NCBI GenBank assembly: GCA_020636275.1
Contig: JACJYD010000001.1
Span: forward strand, 930,001 to 994,000
Source: Lewinellaceae bacterium
Lineage (GTDB): Bacteria; Bacteroidota; Bacteroidia; Chitinophagales; Saprospiraceae
DNA length: 64,000 bases
Reading direction: 5' to 3'
A model generated the notes under the pieces. The model was not told where the DNA came from. It saw only the letters and a list, made by a program, of their open reading frames with translations, and ran no database searches. The stretch's first letter is position 1, and each line of letters starts with the position of its first letter. This document shows positions 23,163 through 32,196 of this stretch, in pieces. Made by a program: the position numbers and the translations under genes.

Positions 23163-23966
23163 ATGAAGACTATTGTCTATTGCCTGTGCCTGCTGGTTGG
23201 AATGGCGCCGGTAACCATGAACGCCCAACAGGGCGAAAATCCCTGGTCGGTATCTCTGGCCCTGGGAATCGGGCTCGACCTGGATCAACTCAGTCCGGAC
23301 CCCGCTTTTTCACTTCCCCTTGTCATTTACACCGGCCTGGGGACCAGCGAGGTACGCCTGGGCGCTCCCTGGTCGGCCCAATTGGGACTGCACATCCCCC
23401 TGGCCGATCGCTGGGGTTTGGAAACGGGGCTGGGAATGATCTCCAGGGGTATCCGCTACAATGGATTGTTCCAAAATCCCGCGGAGGGACAATGCGTGGA
23501 CTGCAGGGCCGGCATCAGTGTGCGGCTGTATCGCCTGCCTTTGCTACTCGACTGGATCCCCTTTCGGGCGGGAAACAACTCCTGGCGGTTTCACCTCAAA
23601 GCCGGCGCTTCCATCGATTGGAGCGGGATCCCGGACGATAAGTTCTACGGCACGGGGTCCTACTCCCTGGAGACGCCTTCCAAAGTGGAGGTTTTCGACC
23701 TGTACGAAGGCCTGTCGTTCATGTTCCTCATCACCGACGATGCCTTCAGCGCCAGCATCCTGGGAGGCGTGGAATGGGAGTACGATCTGGGTCGTCCCGG
23801 CCGCCTGGGTCTGGGGCTGAATTTCGGCCACCAGCTCAACTCGTCGACCTCCCTGCTGCTCTGGGGTTACGACCGCCAAACCGATAGCCGGGTGGATGGC
23901 TACCTGCCGCTCCTGCTGGAGTTCACTTCACTGATGGGGTATGTGCGGTATGCTTTTGCGCTGTAA
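23163..23966 (+). CDS. Predicted outer-membrane beta-barrel protein, unknown function
   Basis: A 267-residue exported protein. The signal peptide ends near MNAQQ. The mature part alternates hydrophobic and polar residues with many Gly/Trp/Tyr (WSVSLALGIGLDLDQL, WGLETGLGMISRGIRY, LGLGLNFGHQL, LLLEFTSLMGYVRYAFAL), ending in an aromatic/hydrophobic strand typical of outer-membrane porin-like barrels of Bacteroidota. A CVDC pair lies in a loop. Monocistronic, convergent with lgt. Function unknown. Confidence 0.6.
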   Translation: MKTIVYCLCLLVGMAPVTMNAQQGENPWSVSLALGIGLDLDQLSPDPAFSLPLVIYTGLGTSEVRLGAPWSAQLGLHIPLADRWGLETGLGMISRGIRYNGLFQNPAEGQCVDCRAGISVRLYRLPLLLDWIPFRAGNNSWRFHLKAGASIDWSGIPDDKFYGTGSYSLETPSKVEVFDLYEGLSFMFLITDDAFSASILGGVEWEYDLGRPGRLGLGLNFGHQLNSSTSLLLWGYDRQTDSRVDGYLPLLLEFTSLMGYVRYAFAL

Positions 23967-23992
23967 AGGGCTTTAGGGATTAAGGCCGGGAT

Positions 23993-25156
23993 TCATCCAT
24001 GAGGAACAACTTTTCTTTTTCTCCACATCAAAAACATCCCTACCGCACCGATCAGGAAAAATGCTACGGCGATCATCTCCGCCTGGGTGGGATGTAAACC
24101 CAGCACATCGTAGCGGATATTGACGCGGATCTTTTCGATGAGAAAACGCTCCGCACCATTGAGGATGAGGTAGAGGAAGAACAACATACCCGGGGCCGGG
24201 AGGCGTTTGCGCATAAACCACAGAAAGCCGCCGATGAGCAGGGCCATAATGGTTTCGTAGAGCGGAGTTGGATATACGGCGGGCGCGAGATGCCGGCAAT
24301 AGGTAAAGACGCAATCCGCCAGCGCAACGCCGTCTTGAGCCACGTTGTGGGGATAGTCGAAGGCCCAGAGCCAGTTGGGAAGGAACCACCATCCCGGCTG
24401 TGCAGCTGCGGCGATGCCCCAGTCGCCATCGCCCGAGAAATGGCAACCCAGCCGGCCGATCCCGTAGGCGACCATCAGGGCCGGGGCTACGGCATCTGCA
24501 ACGGGCCAGAAAGGGATCTTGTGCCGGCGAAGGTACCAGTACACCCCCAGAAAGCCGCCGATCAGGCCGCCGTAGATCGCCAGGCCGCTTCCCGAGAAAA
24601 AGGTCCCGATGGGATCGTTAAAAAAGTTGGGCAGATCTTCGATGATGGCGAAGACCTTGGCGCCGATAATGCCCGAAACGGCAGCCCATATCGTGATGTC
24701 GCCAATGCGGTCGTGGGGATAGATCAGCAGGGTCTTTTCCACCGGCTTGGGCAACTTTTTTCGGTTCTTTTCCCAGTACCGCATACCGGCAAAGGCCAGG
24801 CCGAATACGATGCCGGCCCAAAGCGTACCCTTGGCAGACAGCAATACGCCAGCCGCGTCGTGCTGAAATTCCTCGAAATGCTGGACCATGTAGAGGAGCT
24901 TGAAGCCGACGATAAAGCCGAATATCCCGTTGGTGACTATTTCCGCCCAGCTCGCCGGAGCGCCTTCGGTCACTTTTTCTTTCTCCCCTTCGAAAAGCCC
25001 TTCCTCCTTTTTGCGGCGCAATTCCCAAAAGAGCATATAGGCCGCCGTCAGAATGGAGATGACGAGCAATAACCCGAAGGTTTTGAAAATAGAGGTCCAG
25101 TTATCGGGTTGGGTACCGAAGAGGTCGTGAAAGAGGTAGGAAAGATCGGGGTACAT
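23993..25156 (-). CDS. lgt: Prolipoprotein diacylglyceryl transferase
   Basis: Transfers diacylglycerol from phosphatidylglycerol to the lipobox cysteine of prolipoproteins, in the inner membrane. The 387 residues include about seven membrane helices, the signature GRLGCHFSGDGDWG (the Lgt signature Arg, then Gly and Asp) and YPTPLYETIMALLIGGFLWFMRKR with the conserved Tyr/Glu. It is longer than E. coli Lgt (291) because of inserted loops, usual in Bacteroidota. It is last in a leftward run: dienelactone hydrolase-like, MtaB, Lgt (gaps 9 and 17 bases). Confidence 0.9.
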   Translation of the reverse strand: MYPDLSYLFHDLFGTQPDNWTSIFKTFGLLLVISILTAAYMLFWELRRKKEEGLFEGEKEKVTEGAPASWAEIVTNGIFGFIVGFKLLYMVQHFEEFQHDAAGVLLSAKGTLWAGIVFGLAFAGMRYWEKNRKKLPKPVEKTLLIYPHDRIGDITIWAAVSGIIGAKVFAIIEDLPNFFNDPIGTFFSGSGLAIYGGLIGGFLGVYWYLRRHKIPFWPVADAVAPALMVAYGIGRLGCHFSGDGDWGIAAAAQPGWWFLPNWLWAFDYPHNVAQDGVALADCVFTYCRHLAPAVYPTPLYETIMALLIGGFLWFMRKRLPAPGMLFFLYLILNGAERFLIEKIRVNIRYDVLGLHPTQAEMIAVAFFLIGAVGMFLMWRKRKVVPHG

Positions 25157-25173
25157 GCGGGTGATGAGTTGTT

Positions 25174-26529
25174 TTACAGGCTAAAATTAGGAAAATTGAC
25201 GGGATTAACGACGGTCACGTTTCCTTCGGTCGAAAAGGTTTCGAGAAAGACCGGCCGGATGGTATTCAATAGCTCCGGAGCATAGGGAAATTCGATCTTG
25301 ATGTAATTGTCGGTAAACCCGGAAAGAAGCTCCGGGTCGCTGTGTTTCTCAAACAGTACGGACCTGACCTGCCCAAGGTGCTCCTCGTAAAAAGCGCGCC
25401 GTTTCTTTTCCGACAGGATGGTCAGCATCTCGTTGCGGCGGCGGCGCTCCTCTACCGGCACGACCCCCTCCATCCCGGCGGCCGGCGTATTGGCCCGCTC
25501 CGAGTAGGTAAATACGTGCAAGTATGAAATGTCAAGGCTATGGATGAACCGGTAAGACTCCAGGAAATCTTCCTCTGTTTCGCCCGGGAAACCCACGATC
25601 ACGTCGACGCCGATGCAGGCATGGGGCAACAGGGCTTTGATCTTCGCCACCCGCTCGGCATAGAGCTCCCGCTTGTAGCGGCGGCGCATCTCCTGGAGCT
25701 GCACGTTGTTGCCCGACTGCAGCGGCATGTGGAAATGAGGCATGAACCGCTCCGACTGCGCCACGAATTCGATGATCTCATCCGTACACAAATTGGGCTC
25801 GATGGATGAGATGCGGAAACGCGGGATCTCCGCCACTTTGTCCAACGCTTGTATGAGGTCGATGAAAAGCGCTTCTTTCCTGGGTTTGATGCCTTCGATC
25901 ACTTCCGTACCGTTGCCGAAGTCGCCGATGTTCACACCGGTGAGGACGACCTCCCGGATACCCATTTCGGCGAGTTTGCGGGCATTGGACACGACGTTCT
26001 CAACGGTATCGCTACGGCTGCGGCCCCGCGCCATGGGAATGGTGCAGAACGAGCATTTGTAATCGCAGCCGTCCTGTACCTTCAAAAAGGAACGGGTGCG
26101 GTCGCCAAATGAAAAAGCGTCGATGAATTCGCGTACCTCCCGCACTTCTCCGGCCTGAACCATGCCCTTTCCGGGCGATTTGCTCAGTCCGTCGATGTAG
26201 TCGAGGATACGGAATTTCTCGCCTGCGCCCAGCACGAGGTCTACCCCTGGAATTTCGGCGATCTCCTTGGGCTTGAGCTGGGCATAGCAGCCGACCACTA
26301 CTACAAAGGCATTTGGATTGATGCGCAGGGCTTGCCGAACGATCTTCCGGCATTTGCGATCGGCGAAATCGGTCACCGAACAGGTATTGATCACGTAGAT
26401 GTCGGCGCCGTCTTCATAGGAGACTTCCGCATAGCCCGCCTCTTCGAACAACCGGCCGATCGAGGAGGTTTCGGAGTAGTTGAGCTTACAGCCCAGCGTG
26501 TAAAAGGCTACCGTTCTTGGTGTGGCCAT
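25174..26529 (-). CDS. mtaB: tRNA t6A37 methylthiotransferase MtaB
   Basis: Radical-SAM methylthiotransferase converting t6A to ms2t6A at position 37 of ANN-reading tRNAs. The 451 residues show the three-domain MTTase layout: N-terminal UPF0004 domain with cluster cysteines C14, C50 and C81; radical-SAM core with C155-x3-C159-x2-C162 in DGCDYKCSFCTIP; and a C-terminal TRAM-like region. FYTLGCKLNYSETS and VNTCSVTDFADRKCR-like wording (here INTCSVT) point to the MtaB subgroup rather than MiaB or RimO. It lies between dienelactone hydrolase-like and lgt genes in one apparent operon. Confidence 0.92.
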   Translation of the reverse strand: MATPRTVAFYTLGCKLNYSETSSIGRLFEEAGYAEVSYEDGADIYVINTCSVTDFADRKCRKIVRQALRINPNAFVVVVGCYAQLKPKEIAEIPGVDLVLGAGEKFRILDYIDGLSKSPGKGMVQAGEVREVREFIDAFSFGDRTRSFLKVQDGCDYKCSFCTIPMARGRSRSDTVENVVSNARKLAEMGIREVVLTGVNIGDFGNGTEVIEGIKPRKEALFIDLIQALDKVAEIPRFRISSIEPNLCTDEIIEFVAQSERFMPHFHMPLQSGNNVQLQEMRRRYKRELYAERVAKIKALLPHACIGVDVIVGFPGETEEDFLESYRFIHSLDISYLHVFTYSERANTPAAGMEGVVPVEERRRRNEMLTILSEKKRRAFYEEHLGQVRSVLFEKHSDPELLSGFTDNYIKIEFPYAPELLNTIRPVFLETFSTEGNVTVVNPVNFPNFSL

Positions 26530-26538
26530 TGATTTCGT

Positions 26539-27345
26539 TTACTGTCCGCCCAGAATGGCCTGCACAAACTGCCAGGCCGCATCGCGGGCTTCCTGGTTTT
26601 TGGTTCCGGCTTCCGCGGGATCGTCGCCCAACTGCATAAAGCCGTGATCGGCCTTCTGGAAAACCGTGTAGTCGTAATCCCGGTTCACTTCGCTCATCAG
26701 GTCCATCGTCTGATCGATCGTGACGTTGATTTCGTCGTCCAGCGCTCCGTAAAAGCCATAGATCGGACAAGCCAGGTGCTTCAGGTCCTTCTTGTTGGTG
26801 TAGGACGGCGCATAAAACACAATGCCTGCCCGGATAAAGTTGTTGTAGGCCGCATACCGGAAGGCCTGAGTGCCCCCCCAGTCGAAACCCATGGCAAACA
26901 CTTTCCCGTTGCAAGTGGGAAGGGCCAGTATGAAGTTGAACGCAGCATCCAGGTCCAGCGTGATCTGGTCGTCGCTGAGTTTATTGATGGCTTTGGCCAA
27001 TTCTTCGGGTGATTTGAAGTCGGAGGTACGCTTGTGGTCCTGATCGAAATCGGAAAGGAGATCCGGAACAATGGCGATATAACCCAGCGCGGCAATCTGG
27101 TCGGCGGCGCTGCGCACCCAATCGGTCAATCCCTGACCTTCGTGAATCAGTACCACGGCGCTGGTAGAGTCTTTGGATTCCGGGTAGGCCACGAAACAAT
27201 GCACGGTGCGTTCACCCGATTGAAGGTTCACCCATTCGTGAAGGCGGGGCGATTCCTCTAATTTTTTAATGGCATAATCCTGCGCTTGGAGCGGAGCTCC
27301 GGCAAGAAGAAAGAGGAAAAGGGATAGGGCTGCGGTCATTCTCAT
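26539..27345 (-). CDS. Exported dienelactone hydrolase family protein
   Basis: A 268-residue alpha/beta hydrolase with a signal peptide (ALSLFLFLLAGAPLQAQ). The family layout is clear: VVLIHEGQGLTDWV (oxyanion region), the elbow MGFDWGG in place of the dienelactone hydrolase GxCxG (nucleophile position Asp), YGALDDEINV with acid Asp, and KADHGFMQ with the catalytic His. With Asp rather than Cys or Ser at the elbow, the reaction may differ from classical dienelactone hydrolases. First gene of the run with mtaB and lgt; a functional link is not evident. Confidence 0.78.
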   Translation of the reverse strand: MRMTAALSLFLFLLAGAPLQAQDYAIKKLEESPRLHEWVNLQSGERTVHCFVAYPESKDSTSAVVLIHEGQGLTDWVRSAADQIAALGYIAIVPDLLSDFDQDHKRTSDFKSPEELAKAINKLSDDQITLDLDAAFNFILALPTCNGKVFAMGFDWGGTQAFRYAAYNNFIRAGIVFYAPSYTNKKDLKHLACPIYGFYGALDDEINVTIDQTMDLMSEVNRDYDYTVFQKADHGFMQLGDDPAEAGTKNQEARDAAWQFVQAILGGQ

Positions 27346-27441
27346 GGCATTATTTTTTGGCTTTTTGAAAATTCATAATGGATTTCAGAGTGCAAATATC
27401 GGAAAATATGAATGAGGAGGAAAGTGCCGGAGACATCCCTT

Positions 27442-28788
27442 TTACGAAGGTGTCAATATTCGGAATTCATAAGGCTGAAAATCCAGCGTTTCCGGAAGGC
27501 TGACCGGGCTGTTGTCCAGGACATCCGTCCATTGACTTCCAATTAATAAAGGATCAACGGAAAGCGTTTTTTCCATATTCCGCACGTTGACTAATACGAG
27601 AACTTCCTGGTTCCCCAGGCTCCTTTTGAAAGCCACGATGTCGGCGGCGGGGTAAGTCGTGAGCATGCCTTTTCGCAAGGCCTTCTGTTCGTTGTACAAT
27701 CCGGTCAGTTTTCGATAGGTCGCTGCCATATCGGGGTTCAGCGTCCAGTCGATGGGATACCGGCTGAAGAACGGGAGGTTGACATCCAGCCCCACTTCCT
27801 GGCCATTGTACAGGAGGGGGACGCCTCCTATGTACATCGTGATCACGGAAGCGGCCAGGGCGCCTTGCTTGCCGCCGAATAGCTGGATCGGGGTTTTATC
27901 CCACGCCGTTTCGTCGTGGTTGGTGGTGAACCGGAGTTTTTTCGCCCCTTCCGGCAGGCTGTTCAGTTCGGAAGCCTGGGCGCTGAAAATGGTCTCAGCG
28001 GTATTGGCGCCTGCAAAAATGGCCTTAAGCCGGGTGTAAAAATCCCATCCGTAATTCATCTGAAAACCGGCGGTAAAATGGTCAGACCGGTTGCCTTCAG
28101 CCAGAAGGATGAGCCGCCGGTCGGGAATCGAATGCAGGCTGTCAATGGCCTGTTTCCAGAAGGAGTAGGGCACCATGTCGGCCGCGTCGCAGCGAAAGCC
28201 GTCGACGCCGGTTTCGGTGACCCAGTATTTCATGGCGTCGATCATGGCCAGCCGCATGTCGGCTTTGTTGTAGTTGAGGTCGGCTACGTCCATCCAGTTG
28301 GTGCCGGGTGGGTGAACGATATTCCCATCGCCATCCTGGGTATACCAATCCGGGTTCTCCTGGATCCAGGGATTATCCCAGGCGGTGTGGTTGGCCACCC
28401 AGTCGATGACCACGGCGATTTCGCGCTGGTGGGCGGCTTCCACGAGGGCCAGAAAGTCGTCGAGCGTGCCGAATTCGGGGTTGACCTCCCGGTAGTTTTG
28501 CACGGAATAGGGCGAACCTAACTGTCCGACGGAATTGACCTGCCCGACGGGGTGGATCGGCATGAGCCAAATGGTGTTGATGCCGAGGGCTTTCAAGGTA
28601 TCCATGCGAGCGATGATGCCCTGGAAATTGCCTGCCTGACTGAATGCCCGGAGGTTTATTTCGTACATGACAATATCCTCTACGGCCGGAGGAACGAATG
28701 TCTCCGGAACCGGTATGATCGGTTCTTTTTTACAGGAAAAAAGAAGCAGGAAGAGCAAAAAGGCGGGAAATAGCTTGCGAAAAAACAT
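27442..28788 (-). CDS. GH13 alpha-amylase family lipoprotein
   Basis: A 448-residue glycoside hydrolase with a lipoprotein signal (Cys19 in LLFSCKK). All four GH13 regions are present: DWVANHT (129-135), GFRCDAADM with nucleophile D201, LLAEGN with acid/base E231, and FTTNHDE with D292. NTIWLMPIHPVG and GVPLLYNGQEVG are typical as well. It would hydrolyse alpha-glucan at the cell surface or periplasm. The C-terminal ~80 residues form the usual beta domain (VAFKRSLGNQEVLVLVNV). No SusC/SusD genes are near, so it is not part of a standard utilisation locus here. Confidence 0.9.
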   Translation of the reverse strand: MFFRKLFPAFLLFLLLFSCKKEPIIPVPETFVPPAVEDIVMYEINLRAFSQAGNFQGIIARMDTLKALGINTIWLMPIHPVGQVNSVGQLGSPYSVQNYREVNPEFGTLDDFLALVEAAHQREIAVVIDWVANHTAWDNPWIQENPDWYTQDGDGNIVHPPGTNWMDVADLNYNKADMRLAMIDAMKYWVTETGVDGFRCDAADMVPYSFWKQAIDSLHSIPDRRLILLAEGNRSDHFTAGFQMNYGWDFYTRLKAIFAGANTAETIFSAQASELNSLPEGAKKLRFTTNHDETAWDKTPIQLFGGKQGALAASVITMYIGGVPLLYNGQEVGLDVNLPFFSRYPIDWTLNPDMAATYRKLTGLYNEQKALRKGMLTTYPAADIVAFKRSLGNQEVLVLVNVRNMEKTLSVDPLLIGSQWTDVLDNSPVSLPETLDFQPYEFRILTPS

Positions 28789-28810
28789 GCGCTGGGAATT
28801 TGATCCGGCA

Positions 28811-28818
28811 CAAAGGTA
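28811..28818 (-). promoter_or_regulatory. -7 promoter box of the GH13 lipoprotein gene
   Basis: TACCTTTG on the minus strand, full TAnnTTTG match, 22 bases before the ATG at 28788. The box lies just outside the 3' end of the DUF1801 gene (stop at 28827). Confidence 0.5.
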
Positions 28819-28826
28819 CGCGAAAT

Positions 28827-29204
28827 CTACCTCTTTGGTTTGCGTCCGGATTTTGAAACCGTTGATTCATCCAGGAGGATCGCTTCCTGTACGATTTCCA
28901 ACAGGGTTTCCTCCGGGATATCGCTTATTTTTCTGAAGACGATCCCTCTGACCTGCTTGCGGCCACGGTCCTCAAGTACGCCCTGTTCGTTGGACAATTC
29001 CCATCCTCTTGGGAAGCCGATCTCCACACCGCCGTCTTTGGTCGGATTGAGGTAGCAGATCCATTTTTTCCGGTAGAAGAAAGGGATGCCATAGCTCCTC
29101 CTGCATTGGAGGTCTGGAAATTCTTCCAAAAGAGTATGCAAGTGCAGCATGATCGATTGCTGGGGCTCTTCCAGATCGAGGATGTAGTCGAGGCAAGGGG
29201 TCAT
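28827..29204 (-). CDS. DUF1801 (YdhG-like) domain protein
   Basis: A 125-residue cytoplasmic protein with the hallmark pattern of DUF1801: LHTLLEEFPDLQCRRSYGIPFFYRKKWICYLNPTKDGGVEIGF, a region of iron-chaperone-like frataxin-fold proteins of unknown biochemical role. The very basic C-terminus is SKSGRKPKR. Its start is 1 base after the stop of the CHAP-like gene, so both are in one unit. Confidence 0.75.
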   Translation of the reverse strand: MTPCLDYILDLEEPQQSIMLHLHTLLEEFPDLQCRRSYGIPFFYRKKWICYLNPTKDGGVEIGFPRGWELSNEQGVLEDRGRKQVRGIVFRKISDIPEETLLEIVQEAILLDESTVSKSGRKPKR

Positions 29205-29205
29205 G

Positions 29206-29742
29206 CTATTTCTCTTTGTGAAGCCAGGCGATCGCGTGCGGGTGCTGGACGTACCATTTTTTGCGGCGGATGTAATAGCGCAAGGGCTCGCGGGGTTTGG
29301 TCAGCGGCCCGGCATTTTGCTGGTAGACCACCAGTTCAAGGGAACCGACTTCCCCGATAATGCCCACGTGGCCACCGGGGTTATAGCGCGCTTCGCTGAA
29401 TACGAGGATGTCGTTCTCGCGCGGCGGCGTCCTGCTGGGTTGGGTGTATTGGACCAGCCCGGTTTTGGGATTGATCGCTCCGTCGGGGATCGAAGGATCA
29501 AAAAAGTCGGCTCCGGACCGCAACGAGTCCGGCAGTTGCATACCCATGACCGAGGCATAATAGCGTTTGACGAATTCGCTGGGAGGATAGGTCGAGTCCT
29601 GTTCGGTGTCGTAATACAGGGCCACCCCGTTCAGGCTATCGATGGCCTGACCTTCGACATGGGGGGTTGAAGGGGAAATACATTGCGTGGTCCAGGTGAG
29701 CAGGAGCAGGCTTCCGGCGAGCAGGCTTAACCAGTTTTTCAT
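29206..29742 (-). CDS. Exported CHAP-like amidase domain protein
   Basis: A 178-residue product from the ATG at 29742 (MKNWLSLLAGSLLLLTW), a signal sequence ending before TQCIS; the cysteine could be lipidated but the lipobox is poor. The C-terminal half has NDILVFSEARYNPGGHVGIIGEVG and a following Asn/Gly turn, which resembles the His-containing half of CHAP/NlpC-type amidase folds (GHVGI). The expected nucleophile Cys in the preceding helix is not evident, so activity is uncertain. Role could be cell-wall related. Confidence 0.5.
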   Translation of the reverse strand: MKNWLSLLAGSLLLLTWTTQCISPSTPHVEGQAIDSLNGVALYYDTEQDSTYPPSEFVKRYYASVMGMQLPDSLRSGADFFDPSIPDGAINPKTGLVQYTQPSRTPPRENDILVFSEARYNPGGHVGIIGEVGSLELVVYQQNAGPLTKPREPLRYYIRRKKWYVQHPHAIAWLHKEK

Positions 29743-29820
29743 ATTTAAACCAGGAAATTGATCCCCGGAAAGATACGACCTCCAGTTCAATTTGCTTTAA
29801 AATTAAAGAAAATTGGCTTG

Positions 29821-29851
29821 GGAGTATTGCGGCCGGCGGCCGCAATACTCC
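29821..29851. repeat. Palindrome GGAGTATTGCGGCC with GGC loop
   Basis: Perfect 14-base arms around GGC, flanked by a second inverted pair GGCTT (29815-29819)/AAGCC (29864-29868) and followed by AAGTATA, as in the other GGCC-core palindromes of the window. Confidence 0.78.
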
Positions 29852-29894
29852 TAAGTATAGAATAAGCCCAGGCAAGGTTCCCCATCGAAAAAGG

Positions 29895-30530
29895 TTATTG
29901 AACGATAAACATCCTGGAATCGACTACTTCGTTTCCGTGGATCAACCGAACGAAATAGATCCCGCTTGTCCAATTTCCGGTGGAGAAGGTACAACTGGTC
30001 CCGGTTAAACGGGTTCGGGTTACTTCCTGACCGGTGAGGCTGCACACCGCGGCAGACCATTGACCGGCCTGATAGGGCAGGTCTGCCGAAAAACCGAGGA
30101 CCACATGGTCGGTGGCTGGAACCGGGTAAAGGGCGGATATCATCCCGTTTTCAGCGGCAACGCCTGGATCTTTCACCGTTGAAACCGGGGAGACGGAGAT
30201 ATTCCCCGTCATACCCAGGGCGGCATGCGGGTCGCATTGATAGTCGTAATCTCCGGCAATGGTAAAGACATGGGTATACACCCAGCCGGCGCCCACGGAA
30301 TTGCCGAAAGATTCGGGATTGGAAGGGAAAGTAGCCGTAGTGCCGTTTACATTGTGTGTGCCCTGTTCGTTTGTCCACCGGACCGTATCTCCAACCTGGA
30401 TGCTGAGGCTGGCCGGTTCAAATTTGGTGTTGGATGCGGTTACCTCATGCATGGTCTGACCGGAGGAACGAACCGGAATGAGGGACAGGGCGGCAAATAC
30501 CGCCGCGAAAAATGGGTAGTGGACTTTCAT
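29895..30530 (-). CDS. Secreted cupredoxin (plastocyanin/azurin-like) with T9SS sorting domain
   Basis: A 211-residue exported protein. After the signal peptide (to about residue 25) comes one cupredoxin domain (26-115) with a complete type-1 copper site: H59 in GTHNVNG and C99-x2-H102-x4-M107 in YQCDPHAALGM. The remaining ~80 residues are a T9SS type A sorting domain (ALYPVPATDHVVLGF, SLTGQEV, WTSGIYFVRLI). A small electron carrier sent across the outer membrane by T9SS would work extracellularly or at the surface; this destination is inferred from the sorting domain. Confidence 0.85.
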   Translation of the reverse strand: MKVHYPFFAAVFAALSLIPVRSSGQTMHEVTASNTKFEPASLSIQVGDTVRWTNEQGTHNVNGTTATFPSNPESFGNSVGAGWVYTHVFTIAGDYDYQCDPHAALGMTGNISVSPVSTVKDPGVAAENGMISALYPVPATDHVVLGFSADLPYQAGQWSAAVCSLTGQEVTRTRLTGTSCTFSTGNWTSGIYFVRLIHGNEVVDSRMFIVQ

Positions 30531-30684
30531 GGAATACGCTCTATTTTATGGGTGAAAGGAAGTAAATGTAAGGGAACTACCTCGGCATGTCAACCTTCAT
30601 TCCGGAAGAGAAGGGCTTTTTCCATTGAAAACTGTCCGTTTGCTCAAAATCTGACAGATATTTCTGACAAACACGAGTAGAGCG

Positions 30685-32112
30685 CTATTTCCCTACCGTT
30701 TTCCAGATCCAATCCGACATCAACTTCAGCGCCTGGGGCGAGAAGGTTTGTTCGATCCTGGCATACTCGGTGGGCGAGCCGGTGGTACACTCCTGAAACA
30801 GGTGATTGAGCCCGGGAAGCTCCTCGATCTGATAGTGTTTGTTTCCGCCTTTTTTCAAGGCTTCCTCGATCCCGGCCAGATTGATCTTGGGTTCGACCTG
30901 CAGGTCTTTCTCGCCGTTGAGGGCCAGTACCGGGCATTTGACCTTTTCAAGGGCGGTTTTCGGGTCGTACTGGAGGAAATAGAGAAACCAGGGGGAAGCC
31001 AGTTGGCTGGCTTGTTGGTTGGCATAGGCCGAAATATCGCCGATCTCTTTGCGTTCCTCTTCCGGCATGGCTTTGATGGCTTCTTCGAAAAGCGCGACCA
31101 GTTGGGGCCGGAGTTTAGCGGTGTCGGGCTCGCTCCGCATAAGTTGGAAGGCCTTTCTGTTCATCTCCAGATCGGACTGGATCTTCGCGTCGCTGTAGCC
31201 TTCCGCCCGGTCGATCAGTTCGGTCTGGGTGAGCACGACCTCCTCGCCGTCGACCCCCGGGCCTGCCAGCAGGATGATAAAGGCCACTTTTTTGGACTGG
31301 GCGGCGCACATGGGCGCTATTAGCCCACCCTCGCTGTGGCCTGCGATCCCGATCTGCTTTTTGTCGATCTCCTTGCGGGTCCGGAGATAATCCACCGCAG
31401 CCAGTGCGTCGGATGCGAAATCTTTGGAAGTGGCGGTGGAGAATTTACCGGTCGATTTCCCTACGCCCCGGTCGTCGTAGCGCAACACTCCGATCCCTTG
31501 CCGGGTGAGGTGGTCGGCAATGACCAGGAAGGGTTTGTGGCCTAAGAGTTCTTCGTTCCGGTCTTGGGGGCCGGAGCCTGACACCAGTATGACTACCGGG
31601 CATTTTCCTTCCTTTTTCGGCAAAGTGAGGGTGCCGGCCAGGGTGATACCGGCGGCTTTGTTCTCAAACGTCACCTCTTCTTCGTTGTAGGGGAAAGGCG
31701 GTTTGGGTTCCTGCGGCCGGTTGAGCACTTCCTTCTCGATCGCTTTGCGGCCCAGTTCGAGCAGCAGGGCCTGTCCTGCCTGGGTGAAGGTACCGCTAAT
31801 ACCCGTGCCATCATGGACGAGGGTGCCTTTGAAATGGGCCCTCAGGTCCGGCATGTCGATCTCCAGTTCGGGAAATCCGTAAACTACCGATCCGGTCGGA
31901 ATGCCGTAGGCGTTCTGGTCGGGACTGTCGAGGGTGGCGGTATAGGCCCCGTCTTTTTCCTGGATGTGAAAAATGATGCGCATCTTCATGATGCCCTGAA
32001 AGTCGAGCATGCCATTCCAGTCGCCGGTGATGTCGACCTGGGCGAAAGAAAATGCAGTGGAAAGCATCATGCAAAGGGTGCTGAGCGTGGCTTTTGCGAG
32101 TGTGGTTTTCAT
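30685..32112 (-). CDS. Exported alpha/beta hydrolase (S9-like esterase/peptidase family)
   Basis: A 475-residue protein with a signal peptide (to about AFSFAQVDI). The N-terminal ~130 residues are a beta-rich domain (WNGMLDFQGIMKMRIIFHIQEKDGAYTATLDSPDQNAYGIPTGSVV written in part: LDSPDQNAYGIP). The hydrolase domain has VVILVSGSGPQDRNEE, YDDRGVGKSTG, the nucleophile elbow GHSEGG, NGEKDLQV with the acid Asp, and LPGLNHLFQ with the His. This layout is common in Bacteroidota periplasmic esterases annotated as S9-family-like; substrate unknown. Monocistronic. Confidence 0.8.
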   Translation of the reverse strand: MKTTLAKATLSTLCMMLSTAFSFAQVDITGDWNGMLDFQGIMKMRIIFHIQEKDGAYTATLDSPDQNAYGIPTGSVVYGFPELEIDMPDLRAHFKGTLVHDGTGISGTFTQAGQALLLELGRKAIEKEVLNRPQEPKPPFPYNEEEVTFENKAAGITLAGTLTLPKKEGKCPVVILVSGSGPQDRNEELLGHKPFLVIADHLTRQGIGVLRYDDRGVGKSTGKFSTATSKDFASDALAAVDYLRTRKEIDKKQIGIAGHSEGGLIAPMCAAQSKKVAFIILLAGPGVDGEEVVLTQTELIDRAEGYSDAKIQSDLEMNRKAFQLMRSEPDTAKLRPQLVALFEEAIKAMPEEERKEIGDISAYANQQASQLASPWFLYFLQYDPKTALEKVKCPVLALNGEKDLQVEPKINLAGIEEALKKGGNKHYQIEELPGLNHLFQECTTGSPTEYARIEQTFSPQALKLMSDWIWKTVGK

Positions 32113-32196
32113 GACTTCGGGGAATTTTTTTGAAAAATAAGCCTTCCCGGTGGTTATTTTAAAAAAACTCGACCATCGACCTGATTTAATGGCCGG

